DNA of 63,189 nt, from the NCBI RefSeq assembly GCF_004364155.1, contig NZ_SOAZ01000017.1:1-63189 (forward strand). Reading direction: 5' to 3'. The number at the start of each line of letters is the position of its first letter. Position 1 is the stretch's first letter. The DNA is from Fonticella tunisiensis. Its GTDB lineage: Bacteria > Bacillota > Clostridia > Clostridiales > Caloramatoraceae. The notes below the pieces were generated by a model. That model had not been told where the DNA came from. It saw nothing but the letters and a program-made list of their open reading frames with translations, and made no database searches. Made by a program: the position numbers and the translations under genes. This document shows positions 55,588 through 63,189 of this stretch, piece after piece.

Positions 55588-57465
55588 TTAATTTTCACTT
55601 ACTGTAAAGGCTCTGTATATAACTTCTATATCATTTGCATTAATTAGTTCCTGTGCTTTCTTTTCATCTTCTAAAGTAGTTGCAATGTTAGCTAAAATTT
55701 TTAAATGTTCATCCCCAACTCCTGCAATTCCAATCACAAGATAAGCTTTTTCTTCACCGAAATTAACCCCATCAGGGAATTGAAGAACTACGATACCTGA
55801 CTTCTTAATTTTCTCCTTTGCAGCTCCTACACCATGTGGTATAGCAACTCCACTGCCTATATAAGTCGATACCATTTCTTCCCTTTCCTTCATTGCCTGA
55901 ATATATTCATGATCGACATAACCACTTTCCACTAAAAGCTGACCTGCCATTTCGATTGCCTTTTCCTTGTCAACACTTGGCAATCCAAGTTTGATATTTT
56001 TTTTAAGCAATATCTCTTGTTTCTCTTCCTTTATAACTTCTTTTACTTCTTCTTTATGCACCTTAGATGTTTTATTTCTGCTTAATCTTTCAACCAACTC
56101 ATCATATTGAGGATCATTTACAAAGTTTGTAATAGAAATATGCTCTGCATTTGGTGCTATTGCCTTTGCCCTGGCTGTTAGACTTTGCTGTGTTACTACT
56201 ATATCAGCATCCTCTGGAATATCTTCTATTGCTGTGTTTATCACTTCTATATTTAATCCTGCTTTTTTAAACTTGTTTCTCAGTGTAGATGCTCCCATTG
56301 CACTTGAACCCATTCCTGCATCGCATGCAAACACAACTTTATTTACTACTGTCTTTTTAGTTCCCTTTAATTCCTTTACCATGTCCTTTGCCCTTGCTAA
56401 GTCTTCATCTCCGGATAGATTCTTTGATCTCTTTATGAAGAACGATGCCACAAGGAATGATACTGCTGCTGCAACCAGTACACCTGATATTACCCCTGCA
56501 AATCCACCCTTTGGTGTCATTGCAAGTAATGCAAATATACTTCCTGGTGACGGTGTTGCTACTAAACCTGCGTTAAAAAGTCCAAATGTAAATACTCCAC
56601 TCATTCCCCCTGCTATTACCGCTAGTATTAATACAGGATTCATTAGTACATATGGGAAGTATATTTCATGTATTCCTCCAAGGAAGTGAATTATTATCGC
56701 TCCTGGTGCAGATTCTTTAGCCATTCCCTTGCTGAATACCCAGTATGCTAATAATATTCCAAGTCCCGGACCTGGATTTGTTTCCAGTAGGAAGAAGATT
56801 GATTTTCCAAATTCCTTTGACTGTTCTATTCCTATTGGCCCTAATACTCCATGATTTATTGCATTGTTTAAGAATAGTATCTTTCCTGGTTCTATAAATA
56901 ATGATGCTAATGGTAATAATCCAGCTTTTACTATCGCCTCAACTCCTGCTCTTAGCACGTTATTTAACGCTAATACTACAGGTCCTATCCCTAGATATGC
57001 CAGTAAGGCTAATATCATACCAATAATCCCTGCTGAGAAATTGTTTACCAGCATTTCAAATCCTGCCGGTATCTTACCTTCCACAGCCTGGTCAAATTTC
57101 TTTATAACATATCCTCCAAGTGGTCCCATAATCATTGCGCCAATAAACATTGGTACATCTGCTCCAACCACCACCCCCATGGTAGCTATTGCTCCAAGCA
57201 CTCCACCTCTGTTGCCTCCTACCATTTTACCTCCTGTGTATCCTATAAGTAGTGGCAACAAGTTTGTAATCATAGGTCCTACAAGCTTGCCTAAATTTTC
57301 ATTTGGTATCCATCCAGTTGGAATAAATAGTGCAGTTATTAGTCCCCATGCAATAAATGCTCCGATATTCGGCATTACCATTCCGCTTAAGAAACGTCCA
57401 AAGGTTTGTATTTTTTCTTTAATTCCAACCTGTGAAGCCACATTAGTTTGTGTGTTCATACTCAT
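55588..57465 (-). CDS. mtlA: PTS mannitol EIICBA (full length)
   Basis: 625 residues. EIIC membrane domain (about 1-340, with the [15 protein letters not shown] active loop), EIIB (about 375-465) with phospho-Cys in [16 protein letters not shown], a charged linker, and EIIA (about 485-625) with phospho-His in GSGVAIPHG. Imports mannitol as mannitol-1-phosphate. The ATG lies inside the 3' end of mtlR (23-base overlap), so translation is coupled. Its first ~460 codons are more than 98% identical in DNA to the second mtlA at 59.9-61.3 kb. Confidence 0.96.
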   Translation of the reverse strand: MSMNTQTNVASQVGIKEKIQTFGRFLSGMVMPNIGAFIAWGLITALFIPTGWIPNENLGKLVGPMITNLLPLLIGYTGGKMVGGNRGGVLGAIATMGVVVGADVPMFIGAMIMGPLGGYVIKKFDQAVEGKIPAGFEMLVNNFSAGIIGMILALLAYLGIGPVVLALNNVLRAGVEAIVKAGLLPLASLFIEPGKILFLNNAINHGVLGPIGIEQSKEFGKSIFFLLETNPGPGLGILLAYWVFSKGMAKESAPGAIIIHFLGGIHEIYFPYVLMNPVLILAVIAGGMSGVFTFGLFNAGLVATPSPGSIFALLAMTPKGGFAGVISGVLVAAAVSFLVASFFIKRSKNLSGDEDLARAKDMVKELKGTKKTVVNKVVFACDAGMGSSAMGASTLRNKFKKAGLNIEVINTAIEDIPEDADIVVTQQSLTARAKAIAPNAEHISITNFVNDPQYDELVERLSRNKTSKVHKEEVKEVIKEEKQEILLKKNIKLGLPSVDKEKAIEMAGQLLVESGYVDHEYIQAMKEREEMVSTYIGSGVAIPHGVGAAKEKIKKSGIVVLQFPDGVNFGEEKAYLVIGIAGVGDEHLKILANIATTLEDEKKAQELINANDIEVIYRAFTVSEN

Positions 57466-59596
57466 TTTTTCTCCCCCTTAATAAATTCATTTTTTCATAG
57501 TAAAATCCTTCAATAATATTACTTATTTGTATACAAATTTGCTCCTTATCGCAATCTTTTATAGCTTCAACAAAATCTGGCTTTTCGATTAAGGCCCTAC
57601 TTATTTCACTTACCACTTCAAGATAGGCTTTTGAACAGTTAGCTGGGGCCAGCATAATAATAGCAATATCTATTCGCTCTTTTCTGTTACCCATAAACAT
57701 ATAGTCAATGCCCTTATCCAGGCAAACAAAGCCTAATTGTAATTTTTTAATTGATTCAGAGCGACAATGAAGTAAGATAATACCTTTATTATTTAAAATA
57801 GTACTGCCTAATCTTTCCCTTCTCTTAAGCTCATATTCCAGTATCTTCTGCTGCTCATCTGAATCTGCATAAATTTGAGCTACTTTTGTGATTAATCCTT
57901 CAATATCGTTTACTAGAATTTTTTCATAAAAACTTAAGTTGTTTAATAACTCAATACTAGCTTTCGTATATTCTTCAATTAAAACCAGCACATCTTTAAA
58001 ATTCTTTTTTTCTTGCATATCTTCAGTTTTTTCGGTCACTTCTTTGAGTTCCTTTAAAGCCTGTTCTATTTTTGTTTTATCTTCATCGAGCAATAAAGGA
58101 TTTACATATACTGTCTTAATACTAGATTCCATTTCTATTGTAGATATTATCAATTCTATATTTTTTTCCCTTAGCAATTTATCATCTAAATGAATAGAGG
58201 AGATAATATCAACTACCTGAATATTTTTAAACTCTTTTTCTAATCTTGCAGCTAATAACCTTGATGTTCCAATTCCACTTGCACATACTACAGCTACTCT
58301 GTAGAGTCTTTGTTCTTTCTCCCTTTCATTTTCAATGGCAGCTCCTAGATGCAACGCAATGTATCCAATTTCTGACTCTGGAATTTCAACGTTTAAAAAT
58401 TCCTTTAAAACCTGAGCACTTTTTTCACTTATCTTATAAATTGTAGGATAATTTTCTTTAATCTTGGATAATAATGGATTTCTTATATCTAAATTCATCT
58501 TTAAACGGCTAATTGCAGGCCCTAAATGATTTACAAGACCTAATAAAACTTTTTCATTATGCTGCAGCGCATAGCCTGTTTCTTCTTCTGCGATTCTAAT
58601 CATTTCCTTTGCTACTTTAATTAACTCGAATTTTCCAATGATTAACCTTTCTTCTTCCTTATTATCAATTCTAAGCTTTGCACCCTTTAAGTGCATTGTA
58701 ATATATCCTATTTCATCTTCCGGGATCTCTAAATCAAAAAGTACTGAAATATCTTTTGCAAGATGCTTTGCCATATTGTATTCCTGAGTTGCTCTTAATT
58801 CTTCTAATAAATCCTTGTTTATAGTAATCTTCTCATTATTCTTTAAGCGCTGGAGTGCCAAAGCTAGATGAACTATTAATCCAACATATGCGCTGTCTGC
58901 CAGTTGTAGGTTCATCTTTTTTTCAGCAGCATAAACTAGCTTTTCCAAGTTTTCTATTGTATTTTTATCAATTAAACTCAACAATCTATTACGTGCGTTA
59001 ATTTCTATTCGACCCTTACTATTTGAAGTATTTCCAACATTATCTTTAATAATTTGCAACAGCTGGCCTTCATCTAAATTTTCATACAATAGGTTAACCA
59101 TGGCCTTACGGAAATCTGTTTCCTTCCCTTCAACATAAATTCCAAAGCCCGGTCTTCTGATTAATTTTATATTATAATTTTGAAACCATTCCTCCACCTT
59201 ATCCAGATCAGAACTTAATGTACCTTCTGCAACTCCCAATAAATTTGAAAAGTAATAAAGCTTAATCGGTTCCTTTATCTGCAAGAGTTCAGCTATAATT
59301 ACATATTTTCTTTCCTCAGGACTATAATCTTTTGGAACAGATTGTTGTTCAAGAAACCGTTTTAGTTTATTCTTGCTCTCAAGATTTTCTCCTAACAACA
59401 GTCCTACCCCTGGCTTTTTTATGAAACTAATTTTGTTTTGATTCAACCATTCTTCTATACTAGGCATATCTCTCAAAATCGTCCTGGAACTTACATTTAA
59501 TTTTTTTGCTATCTCCTTTATCGTGATTGGCCGTGAATAGTCTGCCTCTAGTAATAACAAAAGAATAGATTTCATTCGTGAAGTGAGCGACACCAT
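57443..59596 (-). CDS. mtlR: Mannitol operon regulator MtlR (PRD type)
   Basis: 717 residues. N-terminal helix-turn-helix ([20 protein letters not shown]) and a second HTH ([19 protein letters not shown]), PRD1 and PRD2 (His in ITMHLKG and ALHLGAAIE), an EIIB-Gat-like segment with [14 protein letters not shown], and a C-terminal EIIA-like domain with LLHCRSES. Activator of mannitol genes whose activity depends on PTS phosphorylation. ATG at 59596 has AGGAGG about 12 bases upstream, a little far. Its 3' end overlaps mtlA1. Confidence 0.93.
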   Translation of the reverse strand: MVSLTSRMKSILLLLLEADYSRPITIKEIAKKLNVSSRTILRDMPSIEEWLNQNKISFIKKPGVGLLLGENLESKNKLKRFLEQQSVPKDYSPEERKYVIIAELLQIKEPIKLYYFSNLLGVAEGTLSSDLDKVEEWFQNYNIKLIRRPGFGIYVEGKETDFRKAMVNLLYENLDEGQLLQIIKDNVGNTSNSKGRIEINARNRLLSLIDKNTIENLEKLVYAAEKKMNLQLADSAYVGLIVHLALALQRLKNNEKITINKDLLEELRATQEYNMAKHLAKDISVLFDLEIPEDEIGYITMHLKGAKLRIDNKEEERLIIGKFELIKVAKEMIRIAEEETGYALQHNEKVLLGLVNHLGPAISRLKMNLDIRNPLLSKIKENYPTIYKISEKSAQVLKEFLNVEIPESEIGYIALHLGAAIENEREKEQRLYRVAVVCASGIGTSRLLAARLEKEFKNIQVVDIISSIHLDDKLLREKNIELIISTIEMESSIKTVYVNPLLLDEDKTKIEQALKELKEVTEKTEDMQEKKNFKDVLVLIEEYTKASIELLNNLSFYEKILVNDIEGLITKVAQIYADSDEQQKILEYELKRRERLGSTILNNKGIILLHCRSESIKKLQLGFVCLDKGIDYMFMGNRKERIDIAIIMLAPANCSKAYLEVVSEISRALIEKPDFVEAIKDCDKEQICIQISNIIEGFYYEKMNLLRGRKNEYEHTN

Positions 59597-59661
59597 TTTC
59601 GTTTGCCACCTCCTTCCGGAATATTAATGACATTTTTAAATAATTTAAATCTTTCAATTCA

Positions 59662-59690
59662 ATTATAATTTATGCAAACTCTCTACTCAA
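59662..59690 (-). promoter_or_regulatory. Sigma-A-type promoter of mtlR-mtlA-mtlD
   Basis: TTGAGT, 17 bases, TATAAT on the minus strand. A dyad matching the one before mtlA2 lies 17 bases upstream of the -35. Confidence 0.65.
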
Positions 59691-59707
59691 TCTAAAGATA
59701 ATACTAT

Positions 59708-59730
59708 ATGTCATAAATACATAGTGACAT
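59708..59730 (-). promoter_or_regulatory. MtlR operator upstream of mtlR
   Basis: A 23-bp near-dyad ATGTCA...TGACAT. It shares TGTCACTAT-N6-TATGACA with the site before mtlA2 (61395-61417) at the same distance from the -35. Confidence 0.65.
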
Positions 59731-59842
59731 ATTTGAATAATTGCTATGCATAATATTTAACCAATTGTTTTTAAAATCCCACACATATTAGACGAACAAT
59801 CCTTTCAAATATAATAAATCTATTACTATACATTCTAATAAA

Positions 59843-59886
59843 CATACACAAAGCAGCGGTACTATTCTCCCACTGCTTTGTGTATG
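59843..59886 (-). terminator. Terminator after the short mtlA copy
   Basis: CATACACAAAGCAGCGG pairs with CCACTGCTTTGTGTATG (one wobble) around a 10-base loop. Confidence 0.75.
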
Positions 59887-59892
59887 TGTTTC

Positions 59893-61284
59893 TTATTTTT
59901 TTAACCTTTCAATTAACTCATCATATTGAGGATCATTTACAAAGTTTGTAATAGAAATATGCTCTGCATTTGGTGCTATTGCCTTTGCCCTGGCTGTTAG
60001 ACTTTGCTGTGTTACTACTATATCAGCATCCTCTGGAATATCCTCTATTGCTGTGTTTATCACTTCTATATTTAATCCTGCTTTTTTAAACTTGTTTCTC
60101 AGTGTAGATGCTCCCATTGCACTTGAACCCATTCCTGCATCGCATGCAAACACAACTTTATTTACTACTGTCTTTTTAGTTCCCTTTAATTCCTTTACCA
60201 TGTCCTTTGCCCTTGCTAAGTCTTCATCTCCGGATAGATTCTTTGATCTCTTTATGAAGAACGATGCCACAAGGAATGATACTGCTGCTGCAACCAGTAC
60301 ACCTGATATTATCCCTGCAAATCCACCCTTTGGTGTCATTGCAAGTAATGCAAAAATACTTCCTGGTGACGGTGTTGCCACTAAACCTGCGTTAAAAAGT
60401 CCAAATGTAAATACTCCACTCATTCCCCCTGCTATTGCCGCTAGTATTAATACAGGATTCATTAGTACATATGGGAAGTATATTTCATGTATTCCTCCAA
60501 GGAAGTGAATTATTATCGCTCCTGGTGCAGATTCTTTAGCCATTCCCTTGCTGAATACCCAGTATGCTAATAATATTCCAAGTCCCGGACCTGGATTTGT
60601 TTCCAGTAGGAAGAAGATTGATTTTCCAAATTCCTTTGACTGTTCTATTCCTATTGGCCCTAATACTCCATGATTTATTGCATTGTTTAAGAATAGTATC
60701 TTTCCTGGTTCTATGAATAATGATGCTAATGGTAATAATCCAGCTTTTACTATCGCCTCAACTCCTGCTCTTAGCACGTTATTTAACGCTAATACTACAG
60801 GTCCTATCCCTAGATATGCCAGTAAGGCTAATATCATACCAATAATCCCTGCTGAGAAATTGTTTACCAGCATTTCAAATCCTGCCGGTATCTTACCTTC
60901 CACAGTCTGGTCAAATTTCTTTATAACATATCCTCCAAGTGGTCCCATAATCATTGCGCCAATAAACATTGGTACATCTGCTCCAACCACTACGCCCATG
61001 GTAGCTATTGCTCCAAGCACTCCACCTCTGTTGCCTCCTACCATTTTACCTCCTGTGTATCCTATAAGTAGTGGCAACAAGTTTGTAATCATAGGTCCTA
61101 CAAGCTTGCCTAAATTTTCATTTGGTATCCATCCAGTTGGAATAAATAGTGCAGTTATTAGTCCCCATGCAATAAATGCTCCGATATTCGGCATTACCAT
61201 TCCGCTTAAGAAACGTCCAAAGATTTGTATTTTTTCTTTAATTCCAACCTGTGAAGACACATTAGTCTGGATGTTCATACCCAT
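59893..61284 (-). CDS. mtlA2: PTS mannitol EIICB (second mtlA copy, no EIIA domain)
   Basis: 463 residues equal to the EIIC and EIIB parts of the full-length MtlA at 55.6 kb, with about eight substitutions; phospho-Cys loop [16 protein letters not shown] intact. It stops two codons after the shared ...YDELIERL, exactly at the EIIB boundary. It needs EIIA in trans, perhaps from the full-length copy. It has its own promoter and MtlR-type operator, and a terminator before mtlR. Such EIICB forms exist naturally in Bacilli, but there EIIA (mtlF) is encoded nearby; none is here. Confidence 0.93.
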   Translation of the reverse strand: MGMNIQTNVSSQVGIKEKIQIFGRFLSGMVMPNIGAFIAWGLITALFIPTGWIPNENLGKLVGPMITNLLPLLIGYTGGKMVGGNRGGVLGAIATMGVVVGADVPMFIGAMIMGPLGGYVIKKFDQTVEGKIPAGFEMLVNNFSAGIIGMILALLAYLGIGPVVLALNNVLRAGVEAIVKAGLLPLASLFIEPGKILFLNNAINHGVLGPIGIEQSKEFGKSIFFLLETNPGPGLGILLAYWVFSKGMAKESAPGAIIIHFLGGIHEIYFPYVLMNPVLILAAIAGGMSGVFTFGLFNAGLVATPSPGSIFALLAMTPKGGFAGIISGVLVAAAVSFLVASFFIKRSKNLSGDEDLARAKDMVKELKGTKKTVVNKVVFACDAGMGSSAMGASTLRNKFKKAGLNIEVINTAIEDIPEDADIVVTQQSLTARAKAIAPNAEHISITNFVNDPQYDELIERLKK

Positions 61285-61346
61285 CTCCTCTCCTTTCCGT
61301 TTTCAATATTTACAATATTATTTAAATTTGTAATATTTATAATTTT

Positions 61347-61376
61347 ATTATAGTGTTTACTAATAATTTAAATCAA
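61347..61376 (-). promoter_or_regulatory. Sigma-A-type promoter of the short mtlA copy
   Basis: TTGATT, 18 bases, TATAAT on the minus strand. Confidence 0.62.
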
Positions 61377-61394
61377 CACAAAGAAATCCGATAC

Positions 61395-61417
61395 TTGTCA
61401 TAATCAGATAGTGACAA
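61395..61417 (-). promoter_or_regulatory. MtlR operator upstream of the short mtlA copy
   Basis: A 23-bp dyad TTGTCA...TGACAA on the minus strand, with TGTCACTAT-N6-TATGACA in common with 59708-59730, 18 bases upstream of the -35. Confidence 0.65.
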
Positions 61418-61492
61418 TATTAAATAATATATATAAAAAACCTGTATTCCGTACATAATGTATATAAATAAAAAACTTATGTTAAAACCCAA

Positions 61493-62640
61493 CACCCCTC
61501 AAACCCTTGTCCCATCTATCCTTAACCCTATTCTCCTATTTCTATCCAAGATAAAAAAGTCATGTCAAAAATCACCCATTTTCCTTATCTCTTTCTCCTA
61601 ATATTTTCCTATTTTTAGCCTCATTTTAGATAAAAAAGTCGTGTCAGGAATAGGGAAAAGTTAAAAGGAAAAAGGGGAAAGTTTTAATCAATATCTTTCA
61701 TCAATACACCCTTCAAACCCTTTAATATCAATACCTTTAGCCTTATCCCTTTGCCCTTAAAACTAACAAAAAGCCATGGTTCTAATAAGGTTTTCTACCC
61801 TATTTTCACCATGACTTTTAACATGACTTTTTTATTTTTGATACAACTTTTTTATTCGTGACACGAGTTTTTTTGGGTTATATACCAGCCTTTGAAATAA
61901 AGTTGTTCCGTAAAAAAATAATAAAAAAGGGCAGAGTTTGGATTTTGTTTATCTAAAATCCTCTCTACCCTTTTTCTTTCAGTGCTTTTGAGTCTTTACC
62001 CTTATACCTTTTCCCTTAAACCTATCCTCGTCCACGGAACGACTTTCATGTTACTGCGAAGTTTATTGCAAATAAACAAATGTGTATATTTAAAATAATC
62101 TCCACTCCAGCCCCCACACCCTCAACCCCTTATCCCTTCTCGCCTTGAACCTATTTCCCTATTTCTACAAGATAATAAAGTCCGCTCTAAAATTCCTTAA
62201 TTTCATCCCATTTGTTAACACTTTTTTCCTTAATACTTGTAACAATTTTTAAAATAAAGTTGGTTCTTTTTAGGGGTAAGTTGAAAGGAGAATAGGGTCA
62301 AGTTTCATGGGTTAAGGGGTAAGAGTTTATTTAACCTTTTCACTTGCTTTATCAATATTATCTTCAATATAGTAGTCAATACTTCTCTCAATCCCTTTAA
62401 AATCAATAGTTTTAAGGTTTCAATCAACACAATATTCTAATCAAAATTCTAATGAAAAATCTAACCCCTTAACCCTTACTCCTTTATCCTCTCATCCTAT
62501 TATGCAGCCAATCAGGAGTTATCCTGCATCTGCTACGAGGTTTTGGAATGAACTTTATTATCATAGAGTCAACTTTATTATCATGGAGTGGAGTTTATTG
62601 TGTATATACACCTGCATCTACTGCGAGTTTTTGGAAAGTG
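61493..62640. repeat. Non-coding repeat field
   Basis: About 1.1 kb without a credible ORF. A ~70-bp unit of pyrimidine-rich DNA ending (A)AGATAAWAAAGTC occurs at 61493-61561 and 62115-62182, with a degraded copy ending at 61646. The core ACTTTWTTATC (either strand) recurs in short tandem groups of about 18-20 bp near 61822-61875 and 62550-62595. A direct repeat beginning CCTGCATCTRCTRCGAG is at 62523 and 62610. Flanking DNA to 62703 shows nothing else. Confidence 0.6.
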
Positions 62641-62703
62641 ACCTTTTTAAGACATATCAGATTACTTAATGGGCCTCCATTGATTACAATTAAGTTTGCT
62701 ATC

Positions 62704-63010
62704 TTACATTTTTAAGTAACTCCGAGTACCTTTACAACGTGGAAATCTTGAACAACTATAAAACTTCCCATATATTCCATCCTTTAACACCATAGAAGAA
62801 CCACATTTGGGACATTGAAGTCCAACAGCATTAGAAGTCGAGTCAAATGCTTTTACTGGATTACTTATTTGAGTTTTTATTTCCGTTTTGCCTGTACCCT
62901 TATGTTTTCTTTTGCATTCTGTACAAATTTTTCCAATTCCCGATTTAAGATTACTATCCAAAAAATCTTCTTGGGGCTTAACTTTACCGCATTTAATACA
63001 TATCCTGTAC
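62704..63010 (-). pseudogene. Zinc-finger protein gene truncated by IS66 insertion
   Basis: The open frame after the IS end encodes about 101 residues with two Cys4 sites: CIKC ... CTEC and CPKC-G-...-YSCSRFPRCKG, the latter like the C4 zinc finger at the end of bacterial topoisomerase I. The first Cys pair lies just 4 codons from the IS boundary and no start codon separates them, so the 5' end is lost. A TTG at 62961 could give an 85-residue remnant. Confidence 0.6.
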
Positions 63011-63189
63011 GTAAGCGTAAAATAATCCCCACCTATTATGTAGATGGGGATTGATGTATCATTATTCTTGACTAGAAACTCTGCAGTTGTCAGGTAATGT
63101 ATCTGACCAGGGAAGTAAAGAATCTATAATGTTCTTGTCCTTGGTATCGACATTTGGAATCTGTTCAAAGAGGTATGTCAGGTAGTTAA
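63011..63189. mobile_element. IS66-family insertion element (one end, runs off the window)
   Basis: The end begins GTAAGCGTAAAATAATCCCC, agreeing with the GTAA start of IS66-family terminal repeats, and contains a subterminal ATCCCC / GGGGAT dyad. The transposase C-terminus follows inside. The other end and the 8-bp target duplication are not visible. Confidence 0.7.
63062..63187 (-). CDS. IS66-family transposase, C-terminal end (partial)
   Basis: The last 41 codons of a transposase entering from beyond the right edge: NYLTYLFEQIPNVDTKD then IIDSLLPWSDTLPDNCR, the typical end of IS66 TnpC proteins (…LLPW…LP). The stop TAA is at 63062-63064, 51 bases inside the element end at 63011. The frame is open to the window edge. 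Confidence 0.82.
   Translation of the reverse strand, partial: NYLTYLFEQIPNVDTKDKNIIDSLLPWSDTLPDNCRVSSQE

Noticed and set aside
56864-57481. 205-aa plus-strand ORF over mtlA (and the 216-aa one at 60683-61333)
   Set aside because: Both are antisense shadows of the membrane domain; they occur twice only because mtlA is duplicated.
61493-62500. Telomere-like or CRISPR-like array from repeated CCCTTAACCC motifs
   Set aside because: Repeats are degenerate, of mixed orientation and unequal spacing, without regular spacers or nearby cas genes.

Overview
The window looks like chromosomal DNA from a low-GC, probably spore-forming, anaerobic member of the Clostridia. Pointers are the AT-rich code, strong GGAGG-type ribosome sites with some TTG/GTG starts, a V-type ATPase, a T-box leader, LevR-type sigma-54 activators, a giant BadF/HgdC-type dehydratase activase and many lactose/cellobiose-family PTS genes. 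Caloramator-like organisms come to mind, but no rRNA or other phylogenetic marker is present, so the genus is a guess. Most genes are on the minus strand.

Layout. 0.1-3.6 kb: start of a V-type ATPase operon (stalk, C and I subunits). 4.0-5.2 kb: an AEC transporter followed by an inverted-repeat element. 5.3-18.6 kb: a peptidoglycan-sugar scavenging locus. It has a huge wall-anchored GHL10 + SpoIID protein, then (in order of transcription) PTS EIIB, EIIC, a decayed GH4 gene, EIIA, a small membrane protein, a LevR-type activator, a decayed kinase fragment, anmK, mupG and murQ. 18.8-21 kb: zinc-ribbon protein, a possible Fur-controlled small RNA, a ferritin-like protein and Hsp20. 21.1-24.1 kb: nagK, an anmK remnant, nagA, nagB. 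24.3-28.6 kb: the dehydratase activase. 29-37 kb: mgtE, asnS with its T-box, DUF362 ferredoxin-like protein, tiny ORFs, DUF2512, a second Hsp20 and an HD-domain protein. 37.1-45 kb: a second lactose/cellobiose-type PTS operon (EIIB, EIIC, ChbG-like deacetylase, EIIA, GH4) with its own LevR-type activator and a solitary duplicate EIIB. 45-48.7 kb: small unknowns and a PspA cluster. 48.7-54 kb: a complete glucitol operon (gutR-gutM-IIC-IIB-IIC2-IIA-srlD). 54.4-61.3 kb: a mannitol locus with two nearly identical mtlA genes. 61.3-62.7 kb: a non-coding repeat field. 62.7-63.2 kb: a zinc-finger gene cut by an IS66-family element that continues past the window.

How it fits together. Four sigma-54 promoters (TGGCAYR-N4-TTGC) are visible. 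One precedes the mur PTS operon and another precedes the surface hydrolase 9 kb away; both have upstream half-sites containing TGATACACT. The other two precede the second PTS operon and the orphan EIIB, with repeated AGTGTTTT half-sites. This suggests two paralogous sigma-54 regulons. In the first, a surface enzyme would cut peptidoglycan glycan, a PTS would import and phosphorylate the fragments, MupG/AnmK/MurQ would convert them to GlcNAc and GlcNAc-6P, and NagK/NagA/NagB would feed fructose-6P into glycolysis. Remnants of anmK in the nag cluster and of a nagK-like gene beside the intact anmK suggest the two clusters share ancestry and lost genes reciprocally.
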